64,000 nucleotides of DNA from an uncultured Clostridia bacterium (GTDB taxonomy: Bacteria; Bacillota; Clostridia; Lachnospirales; Lachnospiraceae), in assembly GCA_948472945.1 (NCBI GenBank), contig CAOKVX010000003.1, positions 99,149 to 163,148 on the forward strand, given 5' to 3'. Below, piece by piece: positions 1-8,338 of this stretch. Under the pieces are notes generated by a model. It was given only the letters and a program-made list of their open reading frames with translations. It ran no database searches and had not been told where the DNA came from. Each line of letters begins with the position of its first letter. The stretch's first letter is position 1. The translations under genes were made by a program, and so were the position numbers.

Positions 1-147
1 GACGAAAGTATTGGTTATGTCAGCGGTGATATGATAATCAGGGTGATGGCATGTTTTATTGGATTGGTATTATTGCTCGGAACCGTATTTGTTACCTGTA
101 TTTTTAAAGGTGTAGATACAGAACAGTTGATACGGCAAAAGGATTAG
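1..147 (+). CDS. FtsX-type ABC permease, C-terminal end only
   Basis: The frame is open from base 1 to a TAG at 145-147, giving 48 residues: one strongly hydrophobic membrane helix and a short polar tail ending EQLIRQKD. The tail resembles the end of the 455-residue permease at 39138-40505 (EKLIREE). The next two genes here are paralogues of the ATPase and second permease of that same cassette, so I infer that this is the last helix of a MacB/FtsX-like subunit. The gene runs off the left edge; no more can be said of it. Confidence 0.6.
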   Translation, partial: DESIGYVSGDMIIRVMACFIGLVLLLGTVFVTCIFKGVDTEQLIRQKD

Positions 148-161
148 AAATAGGAGGAAGA

Positions 162-233
162 GTGAAAGAAAAAAGAAGAAAGGATATAATGCAAACAAAC
201 ATCTTTCACCCTTTGTGTTTGCGCCTCAAATGA
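162..233 (+). CDS. Putative leader peptide for translational attenuation
   Basis: A GTG at 162 lies behind an AGGAGG-type site (152-157), and an in-frame ATG at 189 lies behind AAGGATAT. Both read to TGA 231-233, giving 23 or 14 residues; the short form is MQTNIFHPLCLRLK. The end of the reading frame forms the 5' arm of a hairpin (223-258) whose 3' arm contains the GAGG that should serve the ATPase start at 271. This is the arrangement of translational attenuators: a ribosome stalled near the leader's end would open the hairpin. The function is inferred from layout only; I know no named family for the peptide. Confidence 0.55.
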   Translation: MKEKRRKDIMQTNIFHPLCLRLK

Positions 234-258
234 AAATGAAAGCATTTTCGCTTGAGGC
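223..258 (+). promoter_or_regulatory. Hairpin sequestering the ATPase ribosome binding site
   Basis: GCCTCAA (223-229) pairs with TTGAGGC (252-258), and GAAAATG (232-238) pairs with CATTTTC (243-249), around an AAAG loop. The stem is about 15 bp with one A/C mismatch and one T.G wobble. The only Shine-Dalgarno-like sequence before ATG 271 is GAGG at 254-257, inside the 3' arm. The leader peptide's stop codon lies in the 5' arm. Confidence 0.6.
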
Positions 259-270
259 TTGGTGCAAAAT

Positions 271-978
271 ATGATACGGATAGAGAATATAGTGAAGACA
301 TTTGGCAAGAAAGATGCTGTTGTGGAGGCGCTGCGCGGAATCAGTCTTTCTGTTCGCGAGGGAGAAATGGTGGCAGTCATGGGAAAAAGCGGCTCAGGAA
401 AATCTACGCTTCTCAACATACTGGGGGGAATGATGTCTGCAGATGGCGGTACATATTTATACAATGGAAAAGACGTCAATTTTAAAAGCCAAAAGGAGCT
501 GGTAAAGTTTCGCAGAAATGAAATTGGTTTTGTTGTACAATATTTTGCTTTGGTGGACGATTTGAATGTTTTTCGCAATGTGGCTCTTCCCTTGAAATAT
601 CAGGGCTATTCACGTAAGAAAATTACAAAAAAGGTTATGGAGACTCTTGCGTCTCTTGGAATAGAGGATAAGGCAAAAGCGTATCCTTTTGAATTATCGG
701 GAGGCCAACAGCAGAGGGTGGCAATTGCGAGGGCTGTCGTAAAAAGTCCGCGAATAATACTGGCGGATGAGCCGACAGGCGCACTGGATGAGGCCACAGG
801 TGAAGAAGTGCAGAAAATCTTCAGGACATTGAATGAGAATGGAAAGACCGTGATTATCGTAACCCATGATGCGAAAGTGGCGGAAAAGTGCGACAGAATT
901 ATTTATGTGAAAGATGGGATTGTGGAGGGAAGCAGTGAAACCGGACAGAATGGCTGCCATAAAGGAGGCAGTGTATGA
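271..978 (+). CDS. ABC transporter ATP-binding protein, MacB/LolD type
   Basis: Cytoplasmic ATPase of 235 residues that should drive the FtsX-type permeases on either side. Walker A is GKSGSGKST, the Q-loop region is VVQYFALVDDLNV, the signature is LSGGQQQR, Walker B is IILADEPTGALD and the H-loop is VIIVTHD; the ADEPTGALD form is typical of the MacB/LolD/FtsE group. ATG 271 is chosen because it matches the start of the paralogue at 41001 (MIEMRDIYKSFG against MIRIENIVKTFG); an upstream TTG at 259 has no usable site. It overlaps the next gene by 4 nt. Translation is probably controlled by the leader peptide and hairpin just upstream. The substrate is unknown; peptide efflux or resistance is a family-based guess. 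Confidence 0.9.
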   Translation: MIRIENIVKTFGKKDAVVEALRGISLSVREGEMVAVMGKSGSGKSTLLNILGGMMSADGGTYLYNGKDVNFKSQKELVKFRRNEIGFVVQYFALVDDLNVFRNVALPLKYQGYSRKKITKKVMETLASLGIEDKAKAYPFELSGGQQQRVAIARAVVKSPRIILADEPTGALDEATGEEVQKIFRTLNENGKTVIIVTHDAKVAEKCDRIIYVKDGIVEGSSETGQNGCHKGGSV

Positions 979-2012
979 AAGTTTTTGGAAAAAAGATTCC
1001 GAGGGGGAATTTACTTATATATTTTAGTTTTACGGTTGTTTCATTATGTATCCTGCTCATTGTTTCGGCAGTCCGGGCGGAGAACGTCACTAAACTTATT
1101 AAAAATTCCCTTTATTCCGGACATCAAAAATCATTTACAATAATAAATTCAGAGGATGAGAAACAATGGGAGAATGTAATTCCGGACATTGAAGTGGAAT
1201 ATGAACATTTCGCCATCTATGTACCGATGCGTAGTTCTGATGTTGCGCTCCGTGGAGTCTATGTGAATGGAGATATAGAGCAGCCGCCAATGCTTTCCGG
1301 AGAGTATTTTGACCATTCCACTGCATGGACGGACCAGAGGAAAGCGGTGCTTGGAAAAAATCATGAGAAAGATGTGTCAGTGAGGGATGGCAAAAAATAT
1401 TACCGATATAACGATACAGACTATGAAGTAATCGGAATTATGGGGACAAAAGAAGAAAGCCGTATCAATCAGATGGTTTTGATTGATTTCAAGTCAGCTA
1501 TAGGGATTGCGGGAATAAATACACGCTATGTACTAGATACAAAAAACGAAGCAAATATATATGATATAGGGCAAAAAATATATGACCTTTTTACTTATCC
1601 TGCCGAAGTACTGATTGGACTGCAGGAACAGAATGACAGTACCGGACTCGCCGCATACTTATCCGGTGATATGATTATGGATACAATGTATGTAATGATT
1701 CTCATAAGCTTTTCTTTAAGCACTGTTCTTATAACATTTATATGGTTTCGGTTCAGAAGGCAGTTATTTTATGCATGGAAACTGTCAGGATATAGGAAAT
1801 GCCCGGTATGTCTTGAGATTGCAAAAAGATTTTATGTAATTGCTGGAGCGGGTTTTGTGGCTGGAATTATATTGATGTTTATAATATCAAATATTGTTCC
1901 GGATGTAGATATAGTATTTATGGATGTCTGTAGGGCGTTTGGGATGACATTAGGATTGGGGACGCTCATTCTGTGTTTTTGTTATGTTGTAAATAATAAT
2001 AAAAAATTATAA
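975..2012 (+). CDS. FtsX-like ABC permease (paralogue of 41702-42766)
   Basis: Membrane protein of 345 residues. It has an N-terminal helix (about 10-35), a large extracytoplasmic domain, and three helices in the last 130 residues, which is the MacB/FtsX topology. It aligns along its length with the product of 41702-42766: MK(V/I)FG(K/R)KIP(R/K)GN at the start, PPMLSG(E/K)YFD and EVIGIMGT in the middle, IMDTMYVMILISF before the second helix. It is translationally coupled to the ATPase (ATGA overlap at 975-978). The transported molecule is unknown. Confidence 0.8.
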   Translation: MKVFGKKIPRGNLLIYFSFTVVSLCILLIVSAVRAENVTKLIKNSLYSGHQKSFTIINSEDEKQWENVIPDIEVEYEHFAIYVPMRSSDVALRGVYVNGDIEQPPMLSGEYFDHSTAWTDQRKAVLGKNHEKDVSVRDGKKYYRYNDTDYEVIGIMGTKEESRINQMVLIDFKSAIGIAGINTRYVLDTKNEANIYDIGQKIYDLFTYPAEVLIGLQEQNDSTGLAAYLSGDMIMDTMYVMILISFSLSTVLITFIWFRFRRQLFYAWKLSGYRKCPVCLEIAKRFYVIAGAGFVAGIILMFIISNIVPDVDIVFMDVCRAFGMTLGLGTLILCFCYVVNNNKKL

Positions 2013-2344
2013 TATGAGAAGCTTATAAGTATACACAAGTACGGCGTATAATTTATTCAAATCTTTTAAAAGCAGTCATTTTGGCTGCTTTTATTTTGTG
2101 GAAAAATATAATTTTTTATATATACTTATATTATCTATGTATTTGTTAACAAAATATCAGAGGTAATATATTATCATATAGACATCTGATTTTAATGATT
2201 AATTATGAGGTGAGAATAATAATTATAACGGCGACACATATTTTGTATCAGGTTTTTGGGACGAAGAAACTGGAAAATATCAAGGTTAATATTTTAAATC
2301 ATCCCCAGATATTTTAATCATACGCCGTCTAGGAGGTTTCTGTA
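2013..2344. other. 332-nt intergenic region with terminator and coding relic
   Basis: It holds a terminator for the upstream cassette (2067-2096), then AT-rich DNA. At about 2213-2289 one frame reads ENNNYNGDTYFVSG and on to DEETGKYQG before a stop. The composition is protein-like, but a stop codon lies directly upstream and there is no start codon, so this may be the tail of a lost small gene. A good AGGAGG site (2331-2336) serves the next gene. Confidence 0.35.
2067..2096 (+). terminator. Rho-independent terminator of the first FtsX cassette
   Basis: AAAAGCAG (2068-2075) pairs with CTGCTTTT (2085-2092) around a 9-nt loop. It is followed by a T-rich tract, 55 nt after the stop codon at 2010-2012. 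Confidence 0.7.
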
Positions 2345-3156
2345 ATGCTAATAAAAAGTGAATTATACAAAATGTTAAAATCAAAAAAAAGTATATTTTT
2401 TATTGTTTTAATGATTTTAATTCCCTTTATAGATTTGATATCAAATATTCTTAATGTTTATTTGGATTATTGGTTAAACAAGGAGGCATATATAGACTGG
2501 TTTGTTCCAAGTATGAGACTGAATCCTGCAATGGGTAGTTTTTTGTCAGGGAGCAGCCACGGACATATATCGCAGATGTTATTAATTTGGATAATGCCTA
2601 TATATTTGATGATTATTTACAGTGATACATATATTTCAGAGGTAAAGTATGGATATAACAATATTGTTTTTACTAAGTCAGACAGGAGAAAGATTGTAAG
2701 GCAGAGGTTTGTAATTTCATTTGCTTTGGGCTTTGCAGTTAGCTTTGTAGGACTTTTTTTTATTATATAATATCGAATATAGTATTTTATGGCGGGACTG
2801 ATATGCATGGATTAGAATATGCCGAGTATGAAAGTGGATTTATTGCACTGTGCCTTGGCAATCCAAATATAGCGTATTTGTTTTATGTTATCGTATATTG
2901 TTTAATTGTGGGCGGATGCGGAATAATTTGTACAGGTATCAGCTTCGTGATTCCCAATTATAAAATAGCTTATCCGTTTGTTTTCTTTATATGGATAGTT
3001 CAAATTATTGCGCCATACAGCCTGACTTATGCCATGCAGCCGTTTATTGAGTACGTACTGAATTACATAATCCCGTCATTGGTTATCTACACAGTTGTTG
3101 TCGCGGCAGTTGCCGTGGTTTCGTATAATATTAAGGTAAGATGTGATGAAATCTAA
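2345..3156 (+). pseudogene. ABC-2 type permease split by a -1 frameshift at a T8 tract
   Basis: An AGGAGG site precedes ATG 2345. The first 141 residues (LIKSELYKMLKSKKSI, two membrane segments) end at TAA 2768-2770, just after eight Ts at 2754-2761. In the -1 frame the sequence continues without a break through FYYIISNIVFYGG to a stop at 3154-3156, adding about 130 membrane-protein residues. The joined product of about 270 residues would match the usual size of ABC-2 permeases of the lantibiotic-immunity type. It could be decay, a homopolymer sequencing error, slippage or phase variation. The partner ATPase (4654-5126) is also broken, which favours decay. Confidence 0.7.
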
Positions 3157-3868
3157 AAGACTAAGACTCTTGTATGATGTTTTGTTAATTTTATTATTTT
3201 GTTTTATCTGGCTGCACTTAAACCGAAATTATCTGCCTGAATTAGAACAAATGGGACGGCAAGGACTTCTGTATATTACAGCGGCGGGTTCGGGATATGG
3301 TAATGTAATGTCTCATGGTTCACTGTATGCTTTATTTTACTTGTTAATGTTATCGCAATGGATGCCTGACAGTATGATTCAATGGCTGGTTAGGACAAAA
3401 AGAAAGAACTATCTCTTTTTGTTATTTAAAAGGACGGCTCTGTGTGCAGTGCAGTTTTCATTTATTTATGCTGCAGTTATGGTAGTATTTACCGTTAGTT
3501 TTGTAAAAATGCAGATTATTTTGGATGCAGGATTTATTCCCGGAGCTGCTGTGTGGTTTTTGTTTATATTCGCTTATTATCTTTTTATTGGAAGCATTTA
3601 TTGCTTTTTTAATCTGATAATGATGTCCGACAGTAAATCCTATATTGTAGCATTTGCCGTATCCGTTTTTTTGTTATGTTTAAGCAGGTTTAAACAAATT
3701 TGGACGCCTGTTTCCACTCTTGGTATTTTGGAAATGCAATATGACAACTATTTGAGTTTAAATTATGTTTTAGTTAATTTGCCGATAATTATGTTTTTGA
3801 CGGCTGTATTCTTTTTCGTTTCAAATATTATTTTCAAGGATAAGGACATTTTGCATGAAAAAAACTAA
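3146..3868 (+). CDS. ABC-2 family membrane permease, second subunit
   Basis: A protein of 240 residues with about six predicted membrane helices and almost no long polar domain. ATG 3146 is preferred over an in-frame GTG at 3143; it overlaps the end of the upstream permease by 11 nt and has AAGGTAAG before it, so coupling is likely. No family motif is visible. The assignment rests on topology and on its place between two other permeases and an ATPase relic. It is intact, although the operon has probably lost its ATPase. Confidence 0.6.
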   Translation: MKSKRLRLLYDVLLILLFCFIWLHLNRNYLPELEQMGRQGLLYITAAGSGYGNVMSHGSLYALFYLLMLSQWMPDSMIQWLVRTKRKNYLFLLFKRTALCAVQFSFIYAAVMVVFTVSFVKMQIILDAGFIPGAAVWFLFIFAYYLFIGSIYCFFNLIMMSDSKSYIVAFAVSVFLLCLSRFKQIWTPVSTLGILEMQYDNYLSLNYVLVNLPIIMFLTAVFFFVSNIIFKDKDILHEKN

Positions 3869-4565
3869 GAATATTATGTTTGCAGTGGCATTATGTATTT
3901 GGGCATATCTTCAGGTGAAAATAAGAGCGGGCGGCGATATTATTGGTATATATAACGGTGTCGGATTTAATGGACGCATAGTTTTATATGTGAGGAGTTT
4001 TTTCCTGTTTTCGTGTTACTGCCTGTATGCGTACAATGAATTTGAGACATATATAAGCCGCTATGGGGTGTTATTAGTTACCAGGGAAAAATCAAGGAAT
4101 AAGCTGTTAATGCGTTTGACAGGAAAATTAATTCGGTTAACTGTCACGGTTGAGGCTATAAAAATATTTTGCTTTGTAGTTTTTATGCTGATTATAAGAG
4201 GAAGTATAACTGTTAACAATCCATTAGAACTCATTTTAATGGCTGTTTTAAATATTTTGTCATACTTGATTATTTTGTTTATACAGATGTCAATTGAAAT
4301 TTTTTGGTCGGGAAATGTTGCGGTTTGTGTTTCTATGGCTTATTTTCTGGCAAGTTTATGTGTAAGCGATTACATTTATAAAATACCATTTATATCAAAA
4401 AAGATTCACTTGTTTTTTGTTCCAAACATAACAATGAAGCTGAGATTGGATGAAATGAAAGTGGCTGGCAGTATATATTATATAATCGCCGGAATTTTGC
4501 TGCTTAGTCTATTATGTATGTACATACTTATATATAGATTATTCAGAAAGAAAGATTTATTATAG
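3855..4565 (+). CDS. ABC-2 family membrane permease, third subunit
   Basis: A protein of 236 residues with about six hydrophobic segments. It begins MKKTKNIMFAVALCIWAYLQV and ends in a helix followed by the basic tail RLFRKKDLL. The start has AAGGA at 3842-3846, and the gene overlaps the upstream permease by 14 nt, so the three permeases form one operon. Multi-permease ABC-2 operons are common among transporters for lantibiotics and other peptides, but nothing in the sequence identifies the substrate. Confidence 0.6.
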   Translation: MKKTKNIMFAVALCIWAYLQVKIRAGGDIIGIYNGVGFNGRIVLYVRSFFLFSCYCLYAYNEFETYISRYGVLLVTREKSRNKLLMRLTGKLIRLTVTVEAIKIFCFVVFMLIIRGSITVNNPLELILMAVLNILSYLIILFIQMSIEIFWSGNVAVCVSMAYFLASLCVSDYIYKIPFISKKIHLFFVPNITMKLRLDEMKVAGSIYYIIAGILLLSLLCMYILIYRLFRKKDLL

Positions 4566-4653
4566 TCAGGAAATTGATAAAGTTTGTTTGCAAATTTTCG
4601 GTGTTGGAAATAAGGAATAAATGTAAACGCTATAGTTTATTTGGAGGTTGTAT

Positions 4654-5126
4654 ATGATAAAAGTTGAAGGTCTTACTAAGACGATAAAGGGAAGAACTAT
4701 TTTAGATAATATCAATTGTACATTTGAAAACGGAACTAAAATACCAGTCTGCTGCCACAGTACGACGCATTTACTAATCTGAAAATTCTTGCCAAAATTA
4801 AAAATACTGCTACAGATGAGGATATAAAACATGCGGTTGAACTTGTTGGACTCGACCCGGAAAGCAAGGCAAAAGTTAAAACATATTCTCTGGGAATGAA
4901 ACAGAAGCTTGCTATCGCACAGGCAATATTTGAATCTCCAGAGCTTCTGCTGCTCGACGAACCTACTAATGCCCTCGATGAAAAGAGCATTGAAAATATC
5001 AGGGAACTATTGAAAGATATAAAAAAAACAGGGACAACAATTATTATAGCGAGCCATAACAAAGATGACCTGAGAATTTTATCTGAACAGACGTTTAAAT
5101 TAGAAGAAGGAAAGATGTCGTCTTAG
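4654..5126 (+). pseudogene. ABC transporter ATPase with internal deletion (no Walker A)
   Basis: ATG 4654 follows GGAGG (4642-4646) and reads MIKVEGLTKTIKGRTILDNI and on to ENGTK, the usual start of an ABC ATPase. Near 4735-4755 it changes frame and jumps directly to PQYDAFTNLKILAKIK, the region after the Q-loop. The signature (YSLGMKQKLAIAQAI), Walker B (ELLLLDEPTNALD) and H-loop (TTIIIASHN) follow to a stop at 5126. The Walker A segment, roughly 50-60 residues in normal homologues, is missing. The product cannot bind ATP in the normal way, so the three upstream permeases have no functional partner here. Confidence 0.8.
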
Positions 5127-5447
5127 AATAAAATTACGGGTTACGGAGCTGCCGATTGTGCAGTAATAATAATATATTTACAAACAAAAAAGGGCCGCGC
5201 ACATTAAGTGCGTGAGCCCTTTTTTGAAAGAGTAAAAGAGGAGTTCTGCAAGTAAATATCCTGCAGTTTATTTTATGAAAATCTAATAGGTAATTTAACT
5301 ATGGTTTTATTATATAGTGAAAAAACTGATTTTTTATGGCTATATTGTGAACATAATGTAACAATGTTTTTCCAATGTTTGAATAACGAATAGTGTTTTA
5401 GTGAATATTATAATAGATAGGAATATATAGTTGTTTGATGGGAGAAG
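5127..5447. other. 321-nt intergenic region
   Basis: It contains the bidirectional terminator at 5186-5225. The rest is AT-rich and shows no open frame of note. I see no convincing -35/-10 pair for the gene at 5448. Confidence 0.4.
5186..5225. terminator. Bidirectional Rho-independent terminator
   Basis: GGGC and GCGCAC in the left arm pair with GTGCGT and GCCC in the right arm (5192-5219) around ATTAA. The stem is flanked by AAAAAA on the left and TTTTTT on the right, so it would work on both strands. Confidence 0.85.
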
Positions 5448-5903
5448 ATGATGCTTAGTATATTGGGAAAGCTGTTGTGCACTGAATTGGGAGAGCAGAG
5501 GTATAATATATATTTTGACAGTTACAGCGGAGCAAAAAAGCAGAATGAAGTTATATTCTGCGACATATATAAGCAGCTGCGGAGTAAAGACATAGACACG
5601 CTTCAGTCAATGCTTGAGAGGCTTCTTTCGGCAATTGAGCTGTCGATGAAAATAAGCAGGCAGTATATGTGGGTCTGGATTGCGACAATCCTCACCGTAA
5701 TTCTTTTAATTATTCTGCCGGTGCCCGTCATGTGTATGGTAACGGGAATATTTATAGTTGTGACGAGCTTCGGCTATAAAAGTATTGTGTTTCTTATTAA
5801 CAGGTATTGTTTTATAGACGCCAATATAGTTCTCATATATAAGACGGCGCTATATCATCTTATACTGACTTACAACATTAGAAAAATGAATATGATTACA
5901 TGA
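5448..5903 (+). CDS. Hypothetical membrane protein
   Basis: A protein of 151 residues. The first 70 residues are soluble and mostly helical, followed by two adjacent membrane segments (about 73-115) and a short C-terminal part with two further hydrophobic stretches. I recognise no family. The start may be ATG 5448 or 5451; a GGGAGAAG stands close before both. A terminator lies upstream, so it is probably transcribed alone or with the next gene. Confidence 0.55.
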   Translation: MMLSILGKLLCTELGEQRYNIYFDSYSGAKKQNEVIFCDIYKQLRSKDIDTLQSMLERLLSAIELSMKISRQYMWVWIATILTVILLIILPVPVMCMVTGIFIVVTSFGYKSIVFLINRYCFIDANIVLIYKTALYHLILTYNIRKMNMIT

Positions 5904-6088
5904 TACAGAGTGTAAATATTGTCCATGATTTGTTGACAGTAATTACTATATTATGTATAATTATAAGTATATTTGTTGTATTATATAATTTTTTTCTGAA
6001 TACTCGAATATACGCATTTAGTTCAACGTGCGGCATAAAAATAATGTTACAGCATAATTTACAAAATGATATAATTAAGGGGAAGATT

Positions 6089-6742
6089 ATGAAAGACAAA
6101 AAAAGAATGTCAGTGAAACTGGAAATATTTTTAATGTTTATATGTTTCCTGAGTTTGTTTATGATTAATAAACAGGCTTTTTCAAAAACAACAACAATTA
6201 GAATAGAAAAAGGAAAGACTTATAAGCTTAAGATAAAAAAGGGCAGTAAAATAAAGTGTAGCAATAAAAAGATTGCAAAGATAATGAAAAATGGTAAAAT
6301 AAAAGGTTTAAAAAAAGGTAAGTGCAAAATTGAGGTTAAAAATGGGAAAAGGACTATGAAGTATACTATTCGAGTAAATAGTGTTAAAAAGAATAGAGAA
6401 ACACCAGTCTTGATTGCTAGTCCAGTACCAATTGCAAACCCTACAGAACGACCTAACCCGGTTGACGGAGGAAGTATATATGTAAAGGATCTGACTGTAA
6501 GCTCTATTGATAGAAAAGATGACAATACATCAGTAGTTTGTCTGGCGGTTGACGTGCAGACGACATATTTTGATAAGGACAAAATAAAATGTGTAAAATT
6601 TGACTATCCAAATGATAAGCTGTCAGATATAAAAATTGGTAATAAAATATCAATAGGATTCAACACGTTTAACGTAACGCATGAGATTGAAAATGGCACT
6701 GATACGATTAAAGGAAATGTGTTGATAATACAGTTAAATTGA
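6089..6742 (+). CDS. Secreted protein with bacterial Ig-like (BIG2) domain
   Basis: A protein of 217 residues. Residues 1-33 form a signal peptide (KKRMSVKLEIFLMFICFLSL with cleavage near AFS). Residues about 36-95 follow the BIG2 pattern: short strands, many Lys and Gly, and KKIAKIMKNGKIKGLKKGKC, where the family has a value/turn/G-x-I-x-G-x-x-x-G core. A Pro-rich linker (about 100-120) leads to a C-terminal domain of about 90 residues that I do not recognise. ATG 6089 follows AGGGGAAG; the longer frame from 5900 has no site and overlaps the upstream gene. Adhesion or cell-surface binding is the usual role of such proteins. Confidence 0.6.
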   Translation: MKDKKRMSVKLEIFLMFICFLSLFMINKQAFSKTTTIRIEKGKTYKLKIKKGSKIKCSNKKIAKIMKNGKIKGLKKGKCKIEVKNGKRTMKYTIRVNSVKKNRETPVLIASPVPIANPTERPNPVDGGSIYVKDLTVSSIDRKDDNTSVVCLAVDVQTTYFDKDKIKCVKFDYPNDKLSDIKIGNKISIGFNTFNVTHEIENGTDTIKGNVLIIQLN

Positions 6743-6766
6743 TAATATGTAATGCAAAAAAAGAAA

Positions 6767-6800
6767 GGCGTAATCAAGGGAACGGCCCTTGTTAAACGCC
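6767..6800. terminator. Hairpin with a T-tract on the minus strand
   Basis: GGCGT (6767-6771) and CAAGGG (6775-6780) pair with CCCTTG (6786-6791) and ACGCC (6796-6800). The A-rich sequence to its left would be a T-tract on the minus strand. On the plus strand there is no T-run, and the next hairpin probably does that job. Confidence 0.5.
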
Positions 6801-6826
6801 GGATCAAATAAAGAGTATAAAGTTGG

Positions 6827-6868
6827 GCATGTCTATGGTAATTTTATTACTAAAGACATGCTTTCTTT
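6827..6868 (+). terminator. Probable terminator after the BIG2 protein gene
   Basis: GCATGTCT (6827-6834) pairs with AGACATGC (6854-6861). Inside, GGTAAT pairs with ATTACT around TTT. TTTCTTT follows. Confidence 0.6.
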
Positions 6869-7022
6869 GCCTGTAGATTGTATTGACGATAGTGTTTAAG
6901 CGGACAATTCAATTATAATACCATGAAGGAGAATTTTCTTTTAAAATACTTCATATTATGGTAAAATTAAAATATAAATTCAAAATAATCTGAGTCAGGT
7001 TATGGGAAATGGGGGAATTGTT

Positions 7023-7622
7023 ATGGCAGGTAAATTAGTGCTTATTGACAGACAGTACGGCAGTGGCGGACGCGAGGTTGGAAAGAGGATATCAGAAAAC
7101 CTTGGAATACCGTTTTATGACGGTGAGATGCTATTGATGGCGGCTGAGAAATTTGGATTTAACCTAGGGATTATGCAGGAATATGATGAGAAAAATGTAA
7201 AAAGTCTGATATATATGATAGCGATGACTGCCGAGTACAATTCGGGCAACAACAATGCGTCAATGCCGCAGAATATGTATAATGCAATGTCTGATACGAT
7301 TCTGAGACTTGCAAAGGAGGGACAGTGCGTTATTATGGGAAGATGCGCAGACTATATTTTAAAGGGAATAGTCGATTACATTTCTGTTTTCGTGTATGCG
7401 TCTGATATGGAACAGAGGACAAAGCGCGCTATAGAAGTTGACGGCGTATCTCCTAAAGACACCGCAGCATATATAAAAAAGAGGGATAAACAAAGGAAAG
7501 ACTATTATAATTTCTACACGGACGGCAGATGGGGAGCGGCAGAGAACTATGACATTTGTCTCAATACTTCGTCGGTTAATTATGATAAATGTGCGGAGAT
7601 TATATGTGATTTGGTAAAATAA
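7023..7622 (+). CDS. Cytidylate kinase-like family protein
   Basis: A cytoplasmic protein of 199 residues. It opens with the family motif GKLVLIDRQYGSGGREVG, a P-loop-like stretch, followed by ISENLGIPFYDGEML; IMGRCADYIL and the basic HhrDKxRxxYYxFYTDG-like segment (KKRDKQRKDYYNFYTDGRWG) also fit this kinase-like family. It is not the housekeeping Cmk, and its substrate is not known. ATG 7023 lies 7 nt behind GGGGGA; the GTG-like upstream frame from 7002 lacks a site. It abuts azlC by 1 nt, so the two are probably cotranscribed. Confidence 0.8.
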   Translation: MAGKLVLIDRQYGSGGREVGKRISENLGIPFYDGEMLLMAAEKFGFNLGIMQEYDEKNVKSLIYMIAMTAEYNSGNNNASMPQNMYNAMSDTILRLAKEGQCVIMGRCADYILKGIVDYISVFVYASDMEQRTKRAIEVDGVSPKDTAAYIKKRDKQRKDYYNFYTDGRWGAAENYDICLNTSSVNYDKCAEIICDLVK

Positions 7623-7623
7623 T

Positions 7624-8337
7624 ATGTTAAAGAGAGGAATAAAGGACGGTATTCCTATTGGGCTGGGATACTTTTCAGTATCATTTTCATTTGGAATATT
7701 GTCTATTGCCAACGGATTTTCGGTTTTGGAGGCAGTACTTATATCTATGACGAATCTCACATCTGCGGGGCAGTTTGCCGGCATTACAATTATGGCATCG
7801 CTGGGAAGTCTTGTGGAGATGGCTGTAACACAATTAATTATTAATATGAGATATTCGCTTATGGCTATCTCACTGTCCCAGAAAGTTGACAGGAGATTTG
7901 GAATATCTGCAAGGCTGCTGCTTGGATTTGGAATTACGGACGAGATATTTGCAGTGGCTATGGGGAGCCGCAAAGGGATATCGCGCAAATATTTTTTAGG
8001 GCTGATGTCTCTGCCGTATCTGGGCTGGACGCTCGGAACGCTTGCGGGAGCTGTGTTCGGCAACGTCATGCCGGAAATAATATGCGACGCTCTTGGAATC
8101 GCTCTATTCGGAATGTTTATTGCAATAGTTGTTCCCGATATGAAAGGGGATATAAAGATTGTTCTGACTGTTGCAATAGCAATTGTGGTCAGCTGTATTT
8201 TATATTATGTACCATTTTTTTCAAAAGTCTCATCAGGATTTGCCGTTATAATAAGCGCGGTTACGGCGGCAGCGGCAGCGGCTTTTGTATCGGTTCATGA
8301 GGATAATAAAGAAGAGGGTATAAGTGGGAGAGAGTGA
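7624..8337 (+). CDS. azlC: AzlC-family branched-chain amino acid exporter, large subunit
   Basis: A membrane protein of 237 residues with about seven helices. The N-terminal KRGIKDGIPIGLGYFSVSFSFGILSIANGFS and TNLTSAGQFAG are typical of AzlC. With AzlD it exports branched-chain amino acids (known for the family, first from azaleucine resistance). It starts 1 nt after the kinase-like gene and ends just before azlD, so translation is likely coupled. A weak ribosome site (GGTAAAATAAT) fits with coupling. Confidence 0.9.
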   Translation: MLKRGIKDGIPIGLGYFSVSFSFGILSIANGFSVLEAVLISMTNLTSAGQFAGITIMASLGSLVEMAVTQLIINMRYSLMAISLSQKVDRRFGISARLLLGFGITDEIFAVAMGSRKGISRKYFLGLMSLPYLGWTLGTLAGAVFGNVMPEIICDALGIALFGMFIAIVVPDMKGDIKIVLTVAIAIVVSCILYYVPFFSKVSSGFAVIISAVTAAAAAAFVSVHEDNKEEGISGRE

Positions 8338-8338
8338 T

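Noticed and set aside
144..578. Minus-strand ORF of 144 codons opposite the ABC ATPase
   Set aside because: It is antisense to clear ATPase motifs and lacks a ribosome site; typical shadow frame.
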